Assembly: GCA_902489295.1 (NCBI GenBank)
Contig: CABTZM010000027.1
Coordinates: 1-16,559, forward strand
Reading direction: 5' to 3'
Length of the DNA stretch: 16,559 nt
Source of the DNA: an uncultured Collinsella sp.
GTDB lineage: Bacteria; Actinomycetota; Coriobacteriia; Coriobacteriales; Coriobacteriaceae
Program-made: the position numbers and the translations under genes
Notes under the pieces: generated by a model
The model's database searches: none
Seen by the model: only the letters and a program-made list of their open reading frames with translations
What the model was told of the DNA's origin: nothing
In this document: positions 12,901 to 16,559 of the stretch, in pieces
Numbering within the stretch: the first letter of the stretch is position 1
Layout of the letters: each line of letters begins with the position of its first letter

Positions 12901-14301
12901 CTAATCAACCACGTGAGTCGTGGCGACCTGCTTGAGCCAAGCTGCCGACTTCTTAAGGCGGCGCTTGTAGCCGTCCATAAGGTCGACCTCGACAAAACCG
13001 TAACGGTTCTTAAAGGCATTCGCCCAAGACCAGTTATCGATGACGGCCCAATAATGGTATCCACGGCACTTGGCGCCCTCGGCAATTGCCTTGGCAACCC
13101 ACTCCAGGTGCTGGCGTACAAAGTCGACGCGGTAGTCATCCTGGATGGTTCCTTCGGCGTCTCGGTTCTTGTATTCGTCCATGATGCCGATGCCGTTCTC
13201 GGAAACGAACCACTCAAGATCGGGGTAGTTCTTAGCGCAGTCCATGCCAAAGTCGTAGAGGCCCTGCGGGTAGATCTCCCAGCCGCGGCTCTCGTTCATA
13301 ACGGCGTCGGGCCACACGTACTCGTCGGCAAAGTGCGGCAGACCGTACTGGTCGATCTTGCTCGCCGGCGCCTGAACGCGCGTGGGGTGGTAGTAGTTGC
13401 AACCGAGCCAGTCGACAACACCCTGCTTAAGAATCTCTTGGTCGCCGGCACGGAACGGAAGCTTAACGCCGCCCTCGGCCAGGCTGTCGAGCACGTCGGC
13501 GGGAAGCTCGCCCTTGGTAATGAGGTCGAGCCACCAGCGGTTGTTGATGCCGCTGGTCATACGCACGGCCTCGAGGTCCGCCTCGCTGGGGTTCTCCTTG
13601 GTGTAGACCGGGGTAAAGCAGTTGATCATGCCGATCTTGGCATCGCTGCGAACGGCGCCCTCGTCATAGGCGCGACGGTAGTTGGCCACGGCCAGCGCAT
13701 GTGCCAGCGAGATGTGATACTGCACGGTGCGAGCGCGGCTAAAGTCGTGGAGCTGCGGGAACCACACGCCCTCCTGATAGCGCTGCTCGGGCTCGACGAT
13801 GGGCTCGTTAAAGGTGAACCAGTACTTGATCTCCTGGCCAAACTCGTGGAAGGCGACGTCGGCGTAATGTGCGTAAGCCTCGACAACCTCACGGCTCTCC
13901 CAGCCGCCACGGTTAAAAAGGTAGGTGGGCATGTCAAAGTGGTACAAGTTGACAAACGGCTCCAGGCCGGCTTCGCGAGAGGCGCGGAACAACTCGTGAT
14001 ACCACGCGGCGCCTTCCTCGTTGAGGTTGCCGTCGGCATCGAGCAGACGGCTCCACTGGATGGAAGTGCGATAGGTATCCAGGCCCAAGTCCTTCAAAAT
14101 GCGAAGGTCTTCCTGGTACTTGGCCATAAAGTCATTGCCGGCGTAAGAGCCAACGCAGTTGTAGAACGAGCCCAGATCCTGGATGGACCAGGTGTCCCAC
14201 AGGTTCTCGAGCTTGCCGCCCTGGTTCCACTGACCCTCAGTCTGCGGGCCGGACATAGCAGCGCCAAAGAAGAAGTCGTTGGGCAGCTGATACTGTGCCA
14301 T
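12901..14301 (-). CDS. GH1 6-phospho-beta-glucosidase
   Basis: A glycoside hydrolase family 1 enzyme that cleaves phosphorylated beta-glucosides delivered by the PTS, acting in the cytosol. The 466 residues form the usual TIM barrel. The start region FFFGAAMSGPQTEGQW (10-25) is typical of phospho-glucosidases. The acid/base catalyst is Glu166 in WFTFNEP and the nucleophile is Glu368 in FVSENG. In the phosphate-pocket region NWSWANAFKNRYG (423-435), Ser425 replaces the glutamate of non-phospho enzymes and Tyr434 is kept, while the lysine expected two residues before the tyrosine is Asn432 with Lys431 next to it. ATG 14301 follows GAGGA at 5 nt; a TTG directly before it is not needed. It is the first gene of the operon and diverges from the GntR regulator. 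Confidence 0.95.
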   Translation of the reverse strand: MAQYQLPNDFFFGAAMSGPQTEGQWNQGGKLENLWDTWSIQDLGSFYNCVGSYAGNDFMAKYQEDLRILKDLGLDTYRTSIQWSRLLDADGNLNEEGAAWYHELFRASREAGLEPFVNLYHFDMPTYLFNRGGWESREVVEAYAHYADVAFHEFGQEIKYWFTFNEPIVEPEQRYQEGVWFPQLHDFSRARTVQYHISLAHALAVANYRRAYDEGAVRSDAKIGMINCFTPVYTKENPSEADLEAVRMTSGINNRWWLDLITKGELPADVLDSLAEGGVKLPFRAGDQEILKQGVVDWLGCNYYHPTRVQAPASKIDQYGLPHFADEYVWPDAVMNESRGWEIYPQGLYDFGMDCAKNYPDLEWFVSENGIGIMDEYKNRDAEGTIQDDYRVDFVRQHLEWVAKAIAEGAKCRGYHYWAVIDNWSWANAFKNRYGFVEVDLMDGYKRRLKKSAAWLKQVATTHVVD

Positions 14302-14338
14302 CAAAGTCCTCGCTTTCGTGTTCTAGAGCTTCCGGTTG

Positions 14339-14422
14339 GAGACGGGTTTGCTTTGGCAGGTTATCCGGCGCGGGCGCGCACCGGTCATACCGATATCCAA
14401 CCCGCCAAAACAAAACCGTCCC
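14339..14422. repeat. 24-bp imperfect inverted repeat in the GH1 operon leader
   Basis: The left arm 14339-14362 (GAGACGGGTTTGCTTTGGCA, then GGTT) and the right arm 14399-14422 (minus strand: GGGACGGTTTTGTTTTGGCG, then GGTT) match at 20 of 24 positions, around a 36-nt centre. Both resemble the repeat at 10459-10480. It lies between the candidate GH1 promoter and the GH1 ATG, so it should fold in the operon leader RNA. Confidence 0.7.
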
Positions 14423-14468
14423 CAAACGGTCGATCCTGTTCTGCGGAAAGATTCCGTTCGTTGCTTAA

Positions 14469-14496
14469 ACTATAGCGCTCTAATTCTAAAAGTAAA
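14469..14496 (-). promoter_or_regulatory. Candidate promoter of the GH1-PTS operon
   Basis: On the minus strand TTTACT (-35, 14496-14491) and TATAGT (-10, 14474-14469) are 16 nt apart, in the AT-rich middle of the divergent region. The expected start near 14462 gives a leader of about 160 nt containing the long inverted repeat. Confidence 0.5.
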
Positions 14497-14562
14497 GCGT
14501 CTTTTTCTTTTTTCTTTCTCGAGCTTCTTAGATAAAGGTTATATGGGTGCCTTGTTAAGGGT

Positions 14563-14568
14563 TATACT
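14563..14568 (+). promoter_or_regulatory. Candidate -10 box for the GntR regulator
   Basis: TATACT, five of six matches to consensus, 36 nt before the gntR ATG. The -35 is poor (TTATAT at 18 nt). The half-similar tracts AAAGGTTATAT (14534-14544) and AAGGGTTATAC (14557-14567) could be operator half-sites, but this is speculative. Confidence 0.35.
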
Positions 14569-14604
14569 TACTTGCGTATTGATATATGTCGGAAAGGAGG
14601 TTCA

Positions 14605-15324
14605 ATGATTCCCAAATACGAGGCGATAGCTGCAGATATTCGTCGAAGCATCGAGGATGGCACTCTTAAACCGGGCGACAAGCTTCCCACCGTCGTTGAG
14701 TTCTGCGAGCTCTATAGCGTTTCCAAAATCACCGTCAAACGAGCTATCGAGCAAATCACCGAGGAAGGTCTTATTACCAGCCGACGCGGATCGGGTACCT
14801 ACGTTAAGGACACGGCGAGACTTCCCGGTCAGGCGTTTTTCCAGGGCAAAAACGACCGTGCCCAGGGCTTTTCGTATGAGCACCGCGGGGAGAAGGTGAC
14901 CTCGGTGGTCTACGATTTCTCGATTGTTAATCCACCAGCGGACATCGCAGCCCAGCTGGGAATTGCCGAGGATGACTTTGCCTATCACATCGTGCGCGTG
15001 CGTCAGGCCGATGAGAAGCCCATCGTTATCGAGTACACCTACATGCCCCTCGAGCTGATTCCAGGCCTTAAAAAGAAGGACCTGTACGGATCGGTCTACC
15101 ACTTCATCCGCGAGCAATGTGGGCTGAAGATTTCGAGCTTCCACCGTACCATTCGCGCCGTGGCAGCAACCGAGGAAGAAGCCGAGCGCTTGGACACCAA
15201 GCCTGGCTCTCCCCTGCTCGAGCTCACCCAGATTGGCTTTTTGGACAGCGGCGCCGCCTTTGAGTATTCGGTCTCGCGCAACGTTGGCGACCGCTTTGAG
15301 TTGCACAACGTAACGTTGGCATAG
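14605..15324 (+). CDS. GntR/HutC-family transcriptional regulator with UTRA domain
   Basis: A sugar-responsive DNA-binding regulator of 239 residues. The N-terminal winged helix-turn-helix (about 1-68) shows the GntR pattern YEAIAADIRRSIEDGTLKPG, DKLPTVVEFCELYSVSKITV and KRAIEQITEEGLITSRRGSG, then TYV. The C-terminal UTRA ligand domain (about 90-235) contains IVRVRQADEKPIVIEYTYMP, the RAVAATEEEAERL helix and the closing FEYSVSRNVGDRFELHNVTL strands; the family binds small metabolites such as sugar phosphates. The ATG at 14605 has AAAGGAGG 4 nt upstream, so the longer frame from 14572 is not needed. Its position, divergent to GH1-PTS, makes that operon the likely target, probably with a phosphorylated beta-glucoside or hexose phosphate as inducer. 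It could also control manA downstream. Repressor versus activator is not decided by sequence. Confidence 0.93.
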   Translation: MIPKYEAIAADIRRSIEDGTLKPGDKLPTVVEFCELYSVSKITVKRAIEQITEEGLITSRRGSGTYVKDTARLPGQAFFQGKNDRAQGFSYEHRGEKVTSVVYDFSIVNPPADIAAQLGIAEDDFAYHIVRVRQADEKPIVIEYTYMPLELIPGLKKKDLYGSVYHFIREQCGLKISSFHRTIRAVAATEEEAERLDTKPGSPLLELTQIGFLDSGAAFEYSVSRNVGDRFELHNVTLA

Positions 15325-15339
15325 GTTTTTGTAGTCATC

Positions 15340-15375
15340 CGGGCGCTCGCTTTGAGCTGTTTTGTGCAGCGCCCG
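15340..15375 (+). other. Hairpin in the gntR-manA gap
   Basis: CGGGCGCT (15340-15347) pairs perfectly with AGCGCCCG (15368-15375) across a 20-nt loop, 15 nt after the gntR stop. No T-run follows, so partial read-through into manA is plausible. Confidence 0.4.
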
Positions 15376-15398
15376 CGCAACACAATGGGGGTATGAAC

Positions 15399-16331
15399 AT
15401 GTCTGATTTGATTAAGCTGACGCCGATCTTCCACGAGAAGATCTGGGGCGGTCGCCAGCTCGAAACCGTATTTGGCTACGACATTCCCGATGGCCCCATC
15501 GGTGAGTGCTGGGCCATCTCGGCCCACCCCAACGGCGACTGCCAGATTGCGGAGGGCCCGTATGCCGGCCACACGCTGTCGTGGCTGTGGGCCGAGCATC
15601 GCGAGCTCTTTGGCAACTGCGAGGGCAAGGAGTTCCCGCTGCTCATTAAGATTCTGGACGCCAAGGACGACCTTTCGATCCAGATTCATCCCAACGACGA
15701 GTACGCTGCCGAGCACGAGAACGGTAGCCTGGGCAAAACCGAGTGTTGGTATGTGCTGGACTGCGAGCCCGACGCCACGATCATCGTCGGCCAGCGTGCC
15801 AAGGACCGCGCCGAGGCCGCACAAATGATCGAGGAAGGACGTTGGGACGACATGCTCAACGTGTTGCCGATTCACAAGGGCGACTTTTTCCAGATTGATT
15901 CCGGTACCGTGCACGCCATCAAGACCGGCACGCTCATTTTGGAGACGCAGCAGTCGAGCGACGTGACGTATCGTCTGTACGACTACGACCGTCCCGGCAC
16001 CGACGGCAACCTGCGCCCGCTGCACATTGAGCAGAGCCTCGACTGCATCGACTTTGATGCTCAGGCTCCGACCGACGGCACGGTGACCGCGCCCGAGGTG
16101 AACGGCGTGACCGAGCTCGAGTCTAACTCCTGCTACACCGTCGATCGTGTGCGCGTCGACGGCAGCAAAACCCTCGACCAGCGCTGGCCCTTCATGTGTC
16201 TGTCGGTCATCGACGGCGAAGGCACCGTCTGCGGCGACCCCGTCCGCAAGGGAAGCCACCTGCTGGCCCCGAGCACCGTCAGCTCCATCGACCTCGAAGG
16301 CAAGATGGAACTGATCATCAGCCACCTCTAG
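15399..16331 (+). CDS. manA: Mannose-6-phosphate isomerase, type I (Bacillus-type ManA)
   Basis: A zinc enzyme that interconverts mannose-6-phosphate and fructose-6-phosphate, linking mannose to glycolysis and to mannosylated products. I choose ATG 15399 because GGGGGT lies 6 nt upstream, whereas the in-frame ATG at 15393 leaves no spacing; the family N-terminus LTPIFHEKIWGGRQL follows directly. The 310 residues match the short Bacillus form. Zinc ligands are Gln95 and His97 (SIQIHPND), Glu115 (LGKTECWYV) and His172 (SGTVHAI); the catalytic Arg192 is in DVTYRLYDYDR. GECWAISAHPNG (35-46) and LETQQSSD are further family signatures. The C-terminal small cupin-like domain ends MELIISHL. It lies 74 nt after the regulator gene on the same strand and may be cotranscribed with it. 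Confidence 0.96.
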   Translation: MSDLIKLTPIFHEKIWGGRQLETVFGYDIPDGPIGECWAISAHPNGDCQIAEGPYAGHTLSWLWAEHRELFGNCEGKEFPLLIKILDAKDDLSIQIHPNDEYAAEHENGSLGKTECWYVLDCEPDATIIVGQRAKDRAEAAQMIEEGRWDDMLNVLPIHKGDFFQIDSGTVHAIKTGTLILETQQSSDVTYRLYDYDRPGTDGNLRPLHIEQSLDCIDFDAQAPTDGTVTAPEVNGVTELESNSCYTVDRVRVDGSKTLDQRWPFMCLSVIDGEGTVCGDPVRKGSHLLAPSTVSSIDLEGKMELIISHL

Positions 16332-16355
16332 GTCGCAACAACAACCAAAACGAAA

Positions 16356-16393
16356 CAAGGGGCTCCCCCGTTCTTTAACGGGGGAGCCCCTTG
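16356..16393 (+). terminator. 17-bp hairpin after manA
   Basis: CAAGGGGCTCCCCCGTT (16356-16372) pairs perfectly with 16377-16393 around a 4-nt loop, 25 nt after the manA stop. Only two T residues close the stem, so it lacks a full T-run. Its placement suggests the end of the manA transcript, and the symmetrical form could serve both strands. Confidence 0.6.
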
Positions 16394-16527
16394 CCATGTC
16401 TAAGTATTCAGCCCACCCGGCCCTCCAGACCAAAAAGCGAACGGGCAAAGCGACGTTCGCAAGCAACGTTATCTAAGGACCTGGGCGGGCGTATGGGGCA
16501 ACATCGATCGCGAGTTCCGCACGAGCC

Positions 16528-16550
16528 GGAGAGCACTTAATGTGCTCTCC
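16528..16550. other. Perfect 9-bp hairpin near the right window edge
   Basis: GGAGAGCAC and GTGCTCTCC enclose a 5-nt loop (TTAAT). No T-run follows within the window. The surrounding 16394-16559 has no gene that I can support; the hairpin may belong to a leader, a terminator of an unseen gene, or a dispersed repeat. Confidence 0.5.
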
Positions 16551-16559
16551 ATGCGAGCA

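Noticed and set aside
12856..14475. 539-codon plus-strand open frame opposite the GH1 gene
   Set aside because: It is antisense to a complete GH1 enzyme and crosses the promoter region; the translation is low in recognisable structure.
15096..16466. 456-codon minus-strand open frame opposite manA and gntR
   Set aside because: It runs through the manA terminator hairpin and is antisense to a complete isomerase; no motifs are seen.
16470..16559. Start of a gene at the right edge
   Set aside because: Short frames here (15-27 codons) stop quickly and lack ribosome binding sites; only a hairpin can be supported.

Overview
The window reads as a chromosomal segment of a GC-rich gut actinobacterium of the class Coriobacteriia, most likely a Collinsella-like organism. 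This rests on recognising protein styles (a TatA/B with a long acidic Ala/Glu tail, a PpaC family II pyrophosphatase, Lac-family PTS genes, hydrogenase maturation genes, an archaeal-looking type IA topoisomerase) and on codon use; no database comparison was made. Genes are closely packed, with strong GGAGG-type ribosome binding sites. No rRNA, tRNA, CRISPR array, transposase or phage gene was found.

Region 1 (1-4100, all minus strand) is one co-directional array read in the order tatA/B, tatC, hypA, hypB, type IA topoisomerase (its C-terminus is cut by the window edge). tatA/B and tatC overlap by one base and tatC-hypA are 6 nt apart, so the twin-arginine exporter and the nickel-insertion proteins for [NiFe] hydrogenase probably share a transcript. 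This fits hydrogenases being Tat substrates. Region 2 (4254-6344) holds a minus-strand STAS anti-sigma-factor-antagonist-like protein, a minus-strand PLP aminotransferase and a divergent plus-strand 84-residue orphan protein. A gene-free, AT-richer stretch (6345-6717) follows. It contains an imperfect inverted-repeat pair and a strong plus-oriented terminator hairpin.

Region 3 (6718-10389, minus) has three separate units: nhaA (Na+/H+ antiporter) behind a leader with a terminator-like hairpin, ppaC (Mn-dependent inorganic pyrophosphatase) with a clear terminator, and a ROK-family sugar kinase, probably a glucokinase. Region 4 (10536-15324) is a beta-glucoside utilisation locus. A divergent GntR/HutC regulator (plus) faces a minus-strand operon: GH1 6-phospho-beta-glucosidase, PTS EIIC, [hairpins], EIIB, EIIA, terminator. 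The PTS would import and phosphorylate a beta-glucoside, GH1 would split it to glucose-6-phosphate plus aglycone or glucose, and the nearby ROK kinase could phosphorylate the free glucose. Region 5 (15399-16331, plus) is manA, mannose-6-phosphate isomerase, 74 nt behind the regulator and followed by a 17-bp hairpin.

The gene content is mostly ordinary core metabolism; I see no convincing new defence or mobile system. The best candidates for something under-described are non-coding: a small family of GGGAC-containing inverted repeats at three intergenic sites flanking the sugar genes (9384-9435, 10436-10480, 14339-14422), the inverted-repeat element at 6404-6633, and the nhaA leader.
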